Source: JALZUR01 sp965205365
GTDB lineage: Bacteria; Bdellovibrionota; Bdellovibrionia; Bdellovibrionales; UBA1609
Assembly: GCA_965205365.1 (NCBI GenBank)
Contig: CBDBGT010000005.1
Location: 620,001-684,000, forward strand
DNA length: 64,000 nucleotides
Direction of reading: 5' to 3'
Position numbers and translations under genes: made by a program. This document shows, piece by piece, positions 1 to 12,897 of this stretch. Under the pieces are notes generated by a model. It was not told the DNA's origin and made no database searches. It was given only the letters and a program-made list of their open reading frames with translations. Numbering within the stretch: the first letter of the stretch is position 1; every line of letters starts with the position of its first letter.

Positions 1-1
1 G

Positions 2-94
2 GAAGAAGTGATGTCTGAGGACAGTGGGACTTTAACGCAAATAGATGAAGAAGAGGGTGGGGCTGTAGATTTAACAAAGATTTCGCCTATATAG
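2..94 (+). CDS. 3' end of a gene cut by the window start
   Basis: An open frame enters from the left edge and ends at a TAG at 92-94, giving the last 30 residues of a protein. The visible tail is acidic, with runs of Glu and Asp, and ends in LTKISPI. Nothing in this piece identifies the family. The reading frame is open from base 2, and the next likely gene begins 73 bases downstream. Confidence 0.5.
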   Translation, partial: EEVMSEDSGTLTQIDEEEGGAVDLTKISPI

Positions 95-167
95 AAATTA
101 GTATTTAAGAGGATTTAATTTTATTTTTCTTGGGCTACAAAGCAAAAAAGGTTTAACTGGTAACACA

Positions 168-380
168 ATGAGTAGAATAGAGGAAACATTACAAAAGGCT
201 ACCTTAGGTGAAGTGCCTTTGGAGACTTCTGTCCAAGATTCAAGACAAGAAACTGAAAGTATAAAAGAGCTTTCAGCCTTACAAGACTTGTCTTTTAAAA
301 TTGAGCTGTGTTTAAAAAAGCAGCATCGAGTTCAATTTATTACAAAAGAAATCTCTGAAATTATTAAAAAATCATATTAA
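168..380 (+). CDS. small hypothetical protein, 70 aa
   Basis: I do not recognise this protein. It is charged, has no membrane segment or signal peptide, and its second half (LSFKIELCLKK...EISEIIKKS) looks helical. It follows the gene entering from the left edge in the same direction, so the two may share a transcript. A short purine stretch (AAAAAAGG) lies about 18 bases before the ATG, which is too far for a clear ribosome site. It may be real, but it is short and rests on the open frame alone. Confidence 0.4.
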   Translation: MSRIEETLQKATLGEVPLETSVQDSRQETESIKELSALQDLSFKIELCLKKQHRVQFITKEISEIIKKSY

Positions 381-478
381 AACATACAAGGACTGCTGGT
401 GCTTTCTTTAAAAAGGTGACTTAGACTTTATGGCGTAACTTTTCTAGAAATTAGTGGCTAGTTTTATTTAGTAGGCTT

Positions 479-808
479 TTAATGAAATTTAATAGAGGAT
501 TTTTTTAAAGCATTTTCTAAAATATTAAAATAAACCTTAATTAAGAGTTCTTTATCTAGTGCTGTTAATTTATGCAAAAACTTTTTTTTAGCAGGAAGTG
601 TTTTTTGTTTCACAAACTTTAGAAAAATCTTTTCAACCTGTGCTCTGTTTTCATATTTAAACTCAGAAATTCCGTTTAAAGGTGTTCCTAAGGCATGTTT
701 AATGTCTTGCTTATTAAAAGCAAAATGAAAGCCTTTTAAGGAATGACTTAATAGGTGCTCAATACCGCTTAAATTTTCTTCAACTTGCTCCAAAGTGTTC
801 TCCAACAT
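479..808 (-). CDS. hypothetical protein, 109 aa
   Basis: A predicted cytosolic protein rich in Lys, Glu and Leu. It has heptad-like helical stretches at the start (MLENTLEQVEENLSGIEHLL) and near the end (ALDKELLIKVYFNILENALKK). No known domain is recognised. It converges with the 70-aa gene and lies opposite the 280-aa gene that follows, so it is probably transcribed alone. The ATG has no strong ribosome site. The codon use resembles that of its neighbours, which favours a real gene. Confidence 0.5.
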   Translation of the reverse strand: MLENTLEQVEENLSGIEHLLSHSLKGFHFAFNKQDIKHALGTPLNGISEFKYENRAQVEKIFLKFVKQKTLPAKKKFLHKLTALDKELLIKVYFNILENALKKSSIKFH

Positions 809-981
809 CTTGTCAAAAAAATCACTAACATTACCATGAGTGGATGTATTTTAAACATACATGAGTAAATTCATCAGCTCTCTTATATTTCATTTGAATT
901 TTATGCTATGATCAAGGGAAATATGTTGAAGGTCTAGGTGGATAAACTAAATTACTCAAATAGGCTAATGAAAATGGAGCT

Positions 982-1824
982 GTGGTCTTGAAAAATACTA
1001 AAAAAAACAACAAACAAAAGAGTACGGGTATTATTGTTAATACAGTTGATGAACTGGTCATTGATCCAGATAAAAATTGGAAGTTTAAATCTGAAGATGA
1101 ACTCTATGATTTTTTTAAAAAAGACATTCAGCTTTTAGAAAAATATTTTAAAAAATATATTGATGTGGCCTTAGAGTCTAAAAAACAAACACTTGAATTC
1201 ACCTTGGATTATCCAGATGAAGTTTGGGAAAGAACAGATTTGTTTAAAGGAAAGCGGCCGCTTCATGTTTTTATAAAAAAGTTTGAAAAAACTAAAGAAG
1301 TAGCTTTTTGTCATTTATTTGAGCTTGAGCCTGTTTTTATTTATTCTCATATTACTGTTCCAATAGAACAGGATTTAAAAGAGCTGCAGTTTGAATATTT
1401 AGTTAGAAATTCTAATATGAAAGAAATATTTAAAGGAGCTTTTGAAGGGGATTCTTTATATGAGGGTGATAAACTTGCTGTAGGTTTGTATAAAGCCATG
1501 CTTATTTTAAGATCTGAAAATGACTTTAAAGAAGAAGAGTTTGTGGATTTTGTAGAGGTTAGAGAAGAAACAATAGAAGATGGAGATGAAATCTGGAGAT
1601 CTATGGATTCTTATGGAAATTTTTTGGTGCATTTTATTAAAGAATATGAATCTAAGAACTCAAAAGCAAGCTTTCATTATATTGCTACAACTATTGAAGA
1701 TGAAATGTCAGATAGTAATGTGTTGTTGTTTTCATTTCCAACAAGAGATAAGGCCTTGTTGGATAGGTTTCGTGCTGGTGAAAATCTTCAGGCAGATGAA
1801 GTGATTCAAGAAGGTAGTCATTGA
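982..1824 (+). CDS. conserved-looking hypothetical protein, 280 aa
   Basis: A soluble, acidic protein with no signal peptide or membrane segment and no domain I recognise. The first dozen residues are a Lys/Asn-rich tail, after which the protein reads as a folded mixed alpha/beta domain. The start is taken as the GTG at 982, because ATGs at 968 and 974 are out of frame. Its stop codon overlaps the TTG start of the next gene by four bases (TTGA), so the two are translationally coupled and probably functionally linked, with the partner being exported. Confidence 0.7.
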   Translation: MVLKNTKKNNKQKSTGIIVNTVDELVIDPDKNWKFKSEDELYDFFKKDIQLLEKYFKKYIDVALESKKQTLEFTLDYPDEVWERTDLFKGKRPLHVFIKKFEKTKEVAFCHLFELEPVFIYSHITVPIEQDLKELQFEYLVRNSNMKEIFKGAFEGDSLYEGDKLAVGLYKAMLILRSENDFKEEEFVDFVEVREETIEDGDEIWRSMDSYGNFLVHFIKEYESKNSKASFHYIATTIEDEMSDSNVLLFSFPTRDKALLDRFRAGENLQADEVIQEGSH

Positions 1825-2657
1825 GAAAAGCTTACGTATTAATTATTTTTTTTATGCTGTACTCTTCATGTTCAGCACTTCCTTTAAAAAAAAATAATGA
1901 TGTATTTTCTGAAAATATAGAGCTTTCCTTGATTGCTGGAAATCTTAATATTGATAAATATAAAACAAGTTCTTATATCAAAGTTTATGCTCTAGGAAAG
2001 GGAAAAAGCTTAAAGCTCATAGAGAAAAAATCTGAGTTTTCAGAGTTTAATTTAAATAGAGAGACTGTTTTTGTAGGAGATAGTGGAGAAGTGAAGTTTA
2101 ACTATTGGGTTACTGAGCTTCAGGGTGATATAGATTTAACCAATATGGGGCTTCCTCCACAGGGGAAAGCTTTAACAAAAACTGTTAATAAAAAAGCTAA
2201 AATTTTAGATGTTAGGGGATTTCCTGAGGGGACAGTTTTTTACCTTCCTAAAATCGTTTTGCCAAAAACTAAAGTAAAACCTGGAGACAGTTGGGTCTAT
2301 AATAAGAAGTGGAGTAGTCTTAAAACAGGCTGGCCTTTTAAAGTGGATTTAAAATTCAAGCTAAAATCATGGTTTTTTTGTGGTGGGCTTAAATGTGCTT
2401 ATATTACTTATACAGGCAGGGTAAGTTTACCTGAAGATAGCCTTTTTAAAAAAGCTGTATTAGAAAGTAAAGTTAAAGGGGAATTCATTTATGCTCCCAT
2501 AGGGCATCAGTTTATTTGGTCGCACTCTAATTCTGTAGAAACTTTTTTAAGTGAGAGTAAGAAAGTTGAAGTAAAATCTTGTATGGCATCTTTTCAAGTT
2601 TTTCCAGATAAAGAAGCTAGGGTTTTTTCAAATAAATTTAGGAAATTGTGTAATTAA
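1821..2657 (+). CDS. exported hypothetical protein, possible lipoprotein, 278 aa
   Basis: The N-terminus has a signal peptide: basic MRKAY, then a hydrophobic run to about residue 16, then YSSCSAL, where Cys17 could be a lipidation site although the lipobox is weak. The rest is beta-rich (VYALGKGKS, FNYWVTELQGDIDL, PGDSWVYNKKW) and resembles periplasmic or surface proteins of unknown function. Four Cys residues lie in the mature part. Start is TTG, overlapping the upstream stop as TTGA; an ATG at 1854 would remove the signal peptide and is less likely. Confidence 0.65.
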   Translation: MRKAYVLIIFFMLYSSCSALPLKKNNDVFSENIELSLIAGNLNIDKYKTSSYIKVYALGKGKSLKLIEKKSEFSEFNLNRETVFVGDSGEVKFNYWVTELQGDIDLTNMGLPPQGKALTKTVNKKAKILDVRGFPEGTVFYLPKIVLPKTKVKPGDSWVYNKKWSSLKTGWPFKVDLKFKLKSWFFCGGLKCAYITYTGRVSLPEDSLFKKAVLESKVKGEFIYAPIGHQFIWSHSNSVETFLSESKKVEVKSCMASFQVFPDKEARVFSNKFRKLCN

Positions 2658-2889
2658 ATTACAGGCAAGCCTTTGATTTAATAACCTAAATTTCTAGGCG
2701 GTAGTTGTGTCTATAAGCTTTAAAGGAGTATTTATCCCTTCATGGGGGTGCTCAAAATTATAGATTTTTAAAATCTCTCTTGTTAAGTTACAACATTTTT
2801 TCTTAGAGGCCTTGTGGTTTCTTGTTTTAGTGTTAAATCCATCCGCTCATGTCTGTCATTTTGTTGGGACTTGTTAGGTCCTTAGAAAA

Positions 2890-2904
2890 GTCCGAGCTTG
2901 GGTT
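2890..2904. repeat. IS982-end-like motif, copy 1
   Basis: The bases GTCCGAGCTTGGGTT match, with two differences, a second motif at 3371-3385 (GTCCGAACTCGGGTT). Both resemble the right terminal repeat of the IS982-family element at 57949-59005 (CGCCGAACTCAGGT). No transposase is nearby, so these are read as orphan ends. Confidence 0.4.
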
Positions 2905-2915
2905 AAATAGTTTAT

Positions 2916-2942
2916 CTTAAGGAGGCTTAAAGCTTCCTTAAG
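2916..2942. other. perfect 27-bp hairpin
   Basis: CTTAAGGA and TCCTTAAG enclose a second inverted pair GCTT/AAGC, giving a near-continuous stem. It is not followed by a long T run, so it is not a clear terminator. It lies just beside the IS-end-like motif. Confidence 0.5.
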
Positions 2943-2953
2943 AATAAAAGAAC

Positions 2954-2976
2954 TAAAGGGCTGCTGAGCCCCTTTT
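2954..2976 (-). terminator. terminator-like hairpin after the DUF1566 remnant
   Basis: Read on the minus strand, AAGGGGCT-CAGC-AGCCCTTT forms a GC-rich stem with a four-base loop just after the stop codon of the DUF1566 remnant. The trailing T run is short. Confidence 0.5.
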
Positions 2977-2981
2977 AAGCC

Positions 2982-3384
2982 TCAAAACCGCCGTACACAA
3001 CGAACAAGCCAAGGATGGTCCTTATGGCGGAACTTCTGATCGTCATCAGAAAACCGCTGGAGACGCGCATTGAGAATGATGGCCTCCGTAGACGACCGAT
3101 ACCAACCCTGAGCTAAACCTGGAAGAGCAGAGCGATTTGCGTACATTAAATTAAGCTCATAATGGCTAGGTAAATACCAATTATCATAACCACCATAAAC
3201 AAGCTTATAACAATAATTTGTTGCTGAGCGATAATTTTTACGTAAACTATCAGTACCAGAACAAGTCACTGTAAAATCATTTTCTGCATAAGATTTATAC
3301 CCCGAACCTTCTGAAATACTTTCTGATGGAATATCTCCATGAAAATAGAATGTTAAACCAGATTTAAAAAGTCCGAACTCGGGT
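2982..3384 (-). pseudogene. 5'-truncated DUF1566 (Lcl C-terminal domain) gene
   Basis: The longest start-to-stop frame gives 95 aa from a GTG at 3269, but the same frame stays open upstream to about 3383 with no usable start. The protein shows a DUF1566 pattern: an NWYLPSHYEL motif, a GWYRSSTEA segment and a C-terminal LVRCVRRF. Proteins of this family are usually exported and much longer. The reading frame stops exactly in an IS982-end-like motif at 3371-3385, so the 5' part was probably lost through an insertion followed by deletion. I treat it as a gene fragment. Confidence 0.65.
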
Positions 3385-3385
3385 T
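3371..3385. repeat. IS982-end-like motif, copy 2
   Basis: GTCCGAACTCGGGTT, in the same orientation as the motif at 2890-2904 and about 480 bp from it. It marks the broken 5' edge of the DUF1566 remnant and resembles the right end of the IS982 element at 57949-59005. Confidence 0.4.
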
Positions 3386-3462
3386 ATTTATTTCAAAACA
3401 TATTCACCATACAGATAGGGAGTTATAGAGTGCTATTTTTATTTTTTTTGTTCTTAAGAAAT

Positions 3463-4281
3463 TTATATTTTAGGGATAAACACTTCATCACCTGATTGAG
3501 TCATAATCTCATACCCAGTGTCTGTAATAAGTATTGTATGTTCAAATTGAGCTGATGGTGTTCCATCTTGTGTTAAATAGTATTGAATTTCAGAGTTTGG
3601 AATGTTATAGTTGTCAAAAGGTAGAGAGTTCATATTCACCATAGGCTCAACTGTTACACACGTCCAAGGTTGAAACCTTTCACCCTTGCCTTTTTTTCCA
3701 TGGGATGGAACAAAGGGTTCTGTATGAAAAACTGTTCCAATTCCATGGCCACCAATATTTTTTACAGCAGCGTAGCCATGTTTAGTAATATATTTACCTA
3801 CTGCAAAACCCACATCACCAGTTCTTTTATTTGGGCCAAGTTCTAAAATACCTTTATGCATAGCTTTGTAAGCTGTATACACTAGTTTTTTGTTTTCCGT
3901 AGTCACCTCACCAACATAAAATGTTGTAGATGTGTCGCCGTGGTAACCATTGACAATTGATGTGACATCAACATTTATAATATCACCATTCTTAAGAATT
4001 GTTTCATCGGGAAGACCATGGCAAATACAGTTATTTACCGATGTGCAGGTAGACTTGGGGAAGCCTTTATAACCTAAAGGTGCTGGTGTTGCTCCATTAG
4101 ATAGCGTATAGTCATGAACAAGTTGATCCACCTCATTAGTTGTTATTCCAGGTTTAATATAAGGTTTCACATATTTAAGTGTTTCTGCAGCAAGCTTACC
4201 TGCCTTCCTCATGCCATTTACAAAAGATAATTTTCCTATTTCCATAAACTGTTTTTTATGGCTAGAAAGCTTTTTGGTCAA
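3463..4281 (-). CDS. map: type I methionine aminopeptidase
   Basis: It removes the initiator Met from new proteins in the cytosol. The five metal ligands of the M24A family are all visible: Asp105 (NVDVT), Asp116 (HGDTST), His179 (GGHGIG), Glu212 (VEPMV) and Glu247 (QFEHTI). The catalytic His88 (ICHGLP) and His186 (FHTEP) are also present. At 272 aa it is slightly longer than the usual ~250-265, with about 12 extra N-terminal residues; Met13 is an alternative start. It carries a small insertion between Glu212 and Glu247. It appears to be a single-gene unit, separate from the SWIB gene upstream, which has its own terminator. Confidence 0.95.
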   Translation of the reverse strand: MTKKLSSHKKQFMEIGKLSFVNGMRKAGKLAAETLKYVKPYIKPGITTNEVDQLVHDYTLSNGATPAPLGYKGFPKSTCTSVNNCICHGLPDETILKNGDIINVDVTSIVNGYHGDTSTTFYVGEVTTENKKLVYTAYKAMHKGILELGPNKRTGDVGFAVGKYITKHGYAAVKNIGGHGIGTVFHTEPFVPSHGKKGKGERFQPWTCVTVEPMVNMNSLPFDNYNIPNSEIQYYLTQDGTPSAQFEHTILITDTGYEIMTQSGDEVFIPKI

Positions 4282-4324
4282 TACTCAAATTTAATTTTTT
4301 TAGCTTGCTTATAATTGCTTTGAA

Positions 4325-4350
4325 TAAAAAAAAGCCCGCGTTTAGCAGGC
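4325..4350 (-). terminator. rho-independent terminator of the SWIB gene
   Basis: On the minus strand GCCTGC-TAAAC-GCGGGC (one G-T pair) is followed by a run of eight or nine T. It sits about 30 bases after the stop codon of the SWIB-repeat gene. Confidence 0.8.
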
Positions 4351-4380
4351 CTTCATAATATATTTAAGTACCTAAAGAAC

Positions 4381-4923
4381 TTAAGATAGGTGCTTAGAGA
4401 GCAGTTTTTGCATTTCAAACATACTTACTACAGGTTTGCCGAAAACAGCTTTTAGCTTAGAGTCTGCAACAATATTTCGTTTATTCTTAGGGTCTTGAAG
4501 ATTGAGTTTCTTAATGTATACCCAGAGTTTTTTAACGACTTCTGTTCTTGGCAAAGGCTTGTTTCCAAGGACTGCAGCAAGGTTGCTGCTTAAGGTTAGT
4601 GGCTTCATAAAAGCTGGATTAGCTTTTCTTTTTGTTTTCTTTTTAGCTACTTTTTTTGTGGTTTTCTTTTTAGCTACTTTTTTTGTAGTTTTCTTTTTAG
4701 CTGCTTTTCTTGTAGTTTTCTTTTTAGCTGCTTTTCTTGTGGTTTTCTTTTTAGCTACTTTTCTTGTGGTTTTCTTTTTAGCTACTTTTCTTGTGGTTTT
4801 CTTTTTAGCTGCTTTTCTTGTGGTTTTCTTTTTAGCTGCTTTTCTTGTGGTTTTCTTTTTAGCTGCTTTTCTTGTGGTTTTCTTTTTAGCTGCTTTTCTT
4901 GTGGTTTTTTTCTTTGCTGCCAT
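4381..4923 (-). CDS. SWIB/MDM2 domain protein with histone-H1-like Lys-rich repeat tail
   Basis: Residues 4 to about 102 are eleven tandem copies of a nine-residue unit (KKKTTRKAA, with Val or Lys variants), very like the basic tails of histone H1 and of bacterial histone-like proteins. Residues about 104-180 form a SWIB/MDM2 domain (FMKPLTLSSNLAAVLG, then VVKKLWVYIKKLNLQDP, then KLKAVFGKPVVSMFEMQKLL). SWIB domains are best known from chromatin remodellers and chlamydial proteins; in bacteria they often occur with such tails. Its likely role is DNA binding or nucleoid compaction, which is inference. The DNA carries a 27-bp tandem repeat (4630-4915) prone to copy-number change. Confidence 0.85.
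   Translation of the reverse strand: MAAKKKTTRKAAKKKTTRKAAKKKTTRKAAKKKTTRKAAKKKTTRKVAKKKTTRKVAKKKTTRKAAKKKTTRKAAKKKTTKKVAKKKTTKKVAKKKTKRKANPAFMKPLTLSSNLAAVLGNKPLPRTEVVKKLWVYIKKLNLQDPKNKRNIVADSKLKAVFGKPVVSMFEMQKLLSKHLS
4630..4915 (-). repeat. 27-bp tandem coding repeat in the SWIB gene
   Basis: About eleven near-identical 27-bp units encode the nine-residue KKKTTRKAA repeat. Differences between units are mostly single bases. Repeat number could vary by slippage or recombination without shifting the frame. Confidence 0.85.
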
Positions 4924-5037
4924 GGTAATTTTTCCTCCTTGTATTATTCAAAATTACGACATCTAAAATACTGGCAGTAAGAATATGATTAAGCAAGTAG
5001 GAAATTCATCTTTTATTGTGTACTTTCTCCCACAGAC

Positions 5038-6714
5038 TTAGTTAAGTTTTAGGTATTGGATTTTTTTAGGTTGAATTGTCTCAACTCCTTTTCTTTTCTT
5101 ATAGTCTTCTTCATATTCAGAGTAAGGGCCTTGAAAGCATTCTATATGAGAATTTCCTTCAAAAGCCATAGTATGAGTACAGATTCTATCAAGAAACCAG
5201 CGGTCATGGGAAATTACTATAGCACTACCACCAAAAGTCATGAGTGCACTTTCTAAGGCTCTCATGGTATTTACATCTAAATCGTTTGTTGGCTCGTCTA
5301 AAAGAATTAGATTTGCTCCTTGTGATAGCAACATTGCAAGTTGAACCCTGTTTCTTTCTCCCCCGGACAGAGTTTCTATGTTTTTTTGCTGATCTCCTCC
5401 AGTGAAGTTAAATTTAGAGACATAAGCACGAGAATTCATTTCTTGATCACCTACTTGCATAACTGTATTTCCCCCTGAGATTTGCTCCCAAACAGTTTTT
5501 TTAGGGTCTAAATCCTTTCTAGACTGGTCTATATAGGCCATTTTAACGGTACTACCAATTTTAAATTCACCGCTATCTGGAGCTTCAATTCCAGCCATCA
5601 TTTTAAATAATGTAGTTTTGCCGCCACCGTTTGGCCCGATAATTCCAACAATTGCTCCTCTGGGAACTTCAAAAGAAAAATTTGTAAACAAGATTTTTTT
5701 ATCAAAAGCTTTTGAAATATTTTTAGCCTCAATAACTAGTTCACCTAAACGAGGTCCAGGAGGGATGTATATTTGAAGGTCTTCAAGTTTTTCTTTACTG
5801 GGTTCTTTTAAAAGCTCTTCATATTGAGAGATTCTAGCCTTGGCCTTTTTATGGCGCCCTTTAGGGGTCATCTTCATCCATTCAAGCTCTTTTTCTAGGA
5901 GCTTTTGCTTGCGGTTTTCACCTTTTTCTTCTTGCTCTAGTCTTTTGCTTTTTTGCTCAAGCCATGAAGAATAGTTTCCCTCCCATGGAATTCCTTGACC
6001 TCGATCAAGCTCTAAAATCCACCCTGCAACGTTGTCTAAAAAATATCTATCATGGGTAACAGCAATAACAGTACCTCGAAATTTTGCTAAATAGTGTTCA
6101 AGCCAAGCTACAGATTCTGTATCTAAATGATTGGTAGGTTCATCGAGCAATAAAATATCTGGTTCAGATAATAAAAGCTTTGCTAAGGCCACACGTCTTT
6201 TTTCACCGCCAGAAAGGTTTTTAATACTCTCATTTTCAGGGGGGCACCTTAGGGCCTCCATGGCTACATTGATTTTTTGGTCAATTTCCCATCCATTTTG
6301 AGCTTCAATTTTTTCTTGTATGTCGCCCTGTTTGTTAGCAAGTTTATTCATATGAAGTTCTGAAATATCAGGGTCACACATATCCATACTAATTTTTTCA
6401 AACTCTTTAAGGAGAAGTGTGAGTTCTCCTATTCCGTCTAAAATATTTTCTTTAACTGTTTTTTCAGAGTTTAAGCCAGGTTCTTGTTCTAAATAGCCTA
6501 GTTTAAAATCCCTAGCAGGAAAAGACTCACCTAAAAACTCCTTATCTCTTCCTGCTATAATATTTAGTAAAGAACTTTTTCCAGCTCCATTTAACCCTAA
6601 GACGCCAATTTTAGCGCCATAAAAATATGATAAGTAAATATTTTTTAAAACATACTGGTTAGGTGGATACACCTTACTTACATTTTTCATTGTGTATATA
6701 ATTTTTTCAGTCAT
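5038..6714 (-). CDS. ettA: energy-dependent translational throttle A (ABC-F ATPase)
   Basis: An ABC-F protein that binds the ribosomal E site and gates the first peptide bond according to ATP/ADP level. It has two ATP-binding domains and no membrane segments. Domain 1 has Walker A GLNGAGKSS at 40-48, signature LSGGE at 167-171 and Walker B LLLDEPTNHLD at 188-198. Domain 2 has GPNGGGKTT near 355, LSGGER near 445 and LILLDEPTNDLD. The charged linker between them (about 245-305) fits the P-site interaction motif. Length 558 aa matches E. coli EttA (555 aa). The ATG start keeps the full first beta strand. Confidence 0.95.
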   Translation of the reverse strand: MTEKIIYTMKNVSKVYPPNQYVLKNIYLSYFYGAKIGVLGLNGAGKSSLLNIIAGRDKEFLGESFPARDFKLGYLEQEPGLNSEKTVKENILDGIGELTLLLKEFEKISMDMCDPDISELHMNKLANKQGDIQEKIEAQNGWEIDQKINVAMEALRCPPENESIKNLSGGEKRRVALAKLLLSEPDILLLDEPTNHLDTESVAWLEHYLAKFRGTVIAVTHDRYFLDNVAGWILELDRGQGIPWEGNYSSWLEQKSKRLEQEEKGENRKQKLLEKELEWMKMTPKGRHKKAKARISQYEELLKEPSKEKLEDLQIYIPPGPRLGELVIEAKNISKAFDKKILFTNFSFEVPRGAIVGIIGPNGGGKTTLFKMMAGIEAPDSGEFKIGSTVKMAYIDQSRKDLDPKKTVWEQISGGNTVMQVGDQEMNSRAYVSKFNFTGGDQQKNIETLSGGERNRVQLAMLLSQGANLILLDEPTNDLDVNTMRALESALMTFGGSAIVISHDRWFLDRICTHTMAFEGNSHIECFQGPYSEYEEDYKKRKGVETIQPKKIQYLKLN

Positions 6715-7021
6715 AACCTTTCTCCCACTCCAAATATATTATTTTATGGAGCCTCTTAATAAATATTTCTAAATCACTTACGGTATAGATAATTATTAAA
6801 ATTATCTATATTTTCTTTTGATTTTTAAAGAAAACTGAAGTTTTTTTTCATAAAAGTTGAGTTAAAGCAAAGGTATATGAATCATGTCTTTAGGGAATCT
6901 AATAAGTTTAACGGTACGAGAAATTTCAGAAAGTTGTGGATTGAGAAAAGAAACATAGTGGCGTAACCTTTTGGTTTTGACAAAAACCCTGCTCAAAATG
7001 AGCCTACAAAGGAGAGCCGCT

Positions 7022-7177
7022 ATGTTAAAATTAGTAACCGATGAGTCGTTAAAATGCAATCTCGATGAGATAGTTCGTTTAGGTGCGAAGAAGATGTTAA
7101 TGGAGGCTCTTCAGGCTGAAGTTGACGAGGTTATTTCGACGTATAAAAACGAGGTAGATGAGAGTGGTAATGGCTAA
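7022..7177 (+). pseudogene. N-terminal fragment of an IS256-family transposase
   Basis: Fifty-one residues from an ATG preceded by AAAGGAGAG, matching the beginning of IS256/Mutator transposases: a leading MLKLVTDES, then VRLGAKKMLMEALQAEVDEVIS and the start of the DESGNG segment. The frame then stops and all DDE catalytic residues are missing, whereas full proteins are about 400 aa. An in-frame start at 6971 is possible but lacks the ribosome site. This is a dead remnant of an element lost by deletion just upstream of the rRNA operon. Confidence 0.75.
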
Positions 7178-7644
7178 AAAACTCTTTATTCTTCAACGTT
7201 TTTTTTAGAGAAATATTAAAGGCACTCTAACATACTACTTAAATTAATTTTCTAGCTTCTAGATATGTTTGAAAGGAATATGTAAAAAACAAATAGTTAA
7301 AAACTAGGCGTTATTATTTTTTGCACACTTTAGGAAAAATGTGTTTATATTAAGTTATTGTAATAACTATGGTTTTTTATTTAATTCACATTTTAAAAAA
7401 GCTATAAAAAAACAAAAAGAAAAGCATTTTTTTTAGGTTACCCCATTGACTTAAATTAAAACTGGGCATAAAACCACACGTTAGCTTAATGCAATTGGTT
7501 CTTTGAAAATTGAATAGTTTTTGGTTTTTTGGCTCTTAATTAGTAGTTTAGGTGGAGTTTTTTTAATTTCACTAAAGGCTGTTGATTAGAACTAAAATTT
7601 TTTTTGAAATTCGTTTTATATAATAAATGATATGATACAGATTT
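7178..7644 (+). promoter_or_regulatory. rRNA operon leader with boxA and probable promoter
   Basis: No gene is seen. A GTTCTTTGAAAATTGAATAG stretch at 7498-7517 is a boxA-like antitermination signal, typical of rrn leaders; a second, TAGTTCTTTGACAATT, lies before the 23S gene at about 9381-9396. A possible promoter is TTGACT at 7446-7451 with an AT-rich -10 (TAAAAC) 17 bases later. The upstream sequence is very AT-rich and could act as an UP element. The promoter call is weak; the boxA call is firmer. Confidence 0.55.
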
Positions 7645-9163
<1,519 letters not shown>

Positions 9164-9248
9164 GATAAATAAGAAACTTTAGGTTTCTTCATCTTAAGGT
9201 CAATCCAAAAAACACAAAAACTATTCAACTTTGAGAGAGTGACTATTT

Positions 9249-9325
<77 letters not shown>

Positions 9326-9618
9326 ACTGAGAGATGAATCCAAAAGATATGCTTTTTAAATAAGCGCACCCTAGAGGGGTTAGTTCTTTGACAATTAGGT
9401 AAATTATTAATACATCAGTTTAATTTTTTAAAAACACAGAGTAAAACATCATAATGTTTTTTCGAATTTCTAAATGAGTTAAACTGGGTGCTAAATAGTA
9501 TAGATACATTGGAAATTATATTATAATTTATAATATTCAAAAATATAAAGTAAGACATTTCAAAAGTTGCAAAACTTGATGAATTCAAGTGATTCTTAAC
9601 AGGCTTTAACATCAATGA

Positions 9619-12560
<2,942 letters not shown>

Positions 12561-12736
12561 TCAGATTTTTTAAATGTTTGGGCTTGTTAAGAATGACTTG
12601 AGTTTAAGATATTTTTTGTTCACTTTTGCAAATGACTCGTATCTACTTGAAAGCAGGTTTAACCATAGAAAGGAATTTTTAAAAATTGTGATGTTCGTGG
12701 AATTAAACTAAGTATATTGTTTACCTAATTATTTTT

Positions 12737-12850
12737 GTTGGTGTCGATAGCAGTGGGGGTACACCTGAACCCATTCCGAACTCAGAAGTTAAGTCCGCTA
12801 GCGGCAATGGTATTGCAGAGTAGTCTGTGAGAGAGTAGCACGATGCCAAC
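12737..12850 (+). rRNA. rrf: 5S ribosomal RNA
   Basis: The 5' GTTGGTG pairs with the 3' terminal CGATGCCAAC, and the conserved CCCATTCCGAACTCAGAAG and AGAGTAG segments are present. About 114 nt. It closes the rRNA operon and is followed directly by a terminator. Confidence 0.95.
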
Positions 12851-12858
12851 TTTTTTTT

Positions 12859-12893
12859 AGCCTAGTAAGGGAAACCTTTCTAGGCTTTTTTTA
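12859..12893 (+). terminator. rRNA operon terminator
   Basis: Stem AGCCTAGTAAGG, a GAAA loop, then CCTTTCTAGGCT (one G-T pair) followed by a run of seven T. It lies nine bases after the 5S gene and is a strong rho-independent terminator. Confidence 0.92.
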
Positions 12894-12897
12894 TTTG

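Larger units (their letters stand above)
2658..2981. other. intergenic stretch with an IS-end-like motif and two hairpins
   Basis: No gene is seen. The stretch holds a motif at 2890-2904 resembling the terminal repeat of an IS982-type element, a perfect 27-bp hairpin at 2916-2942, and a terminator-like hairpin at 2954-2976. It looks like scar sequence left by past insertions. Confidence 0.5.

Noticed and set aside
1580..1804. A 74-aa frame within the 280-aa hypothetical gene
   Set aside because: Out-of-frame shadow with an unlikely residue mix.
4502..4966. A 154-aa Phe/Val/Ala-rich open frame on the plus strand that looks like a membrane protein
   Set aside because: It is the antisense of the Lys-rich repeats of the SWIB gene; the repeat itself creates the long open frame.
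6862..7059. A 65-aa minus-strand frame beside the IS256 remnant
   Set aside because: It lies opposite the start of the transposase remnant and has no independent support.
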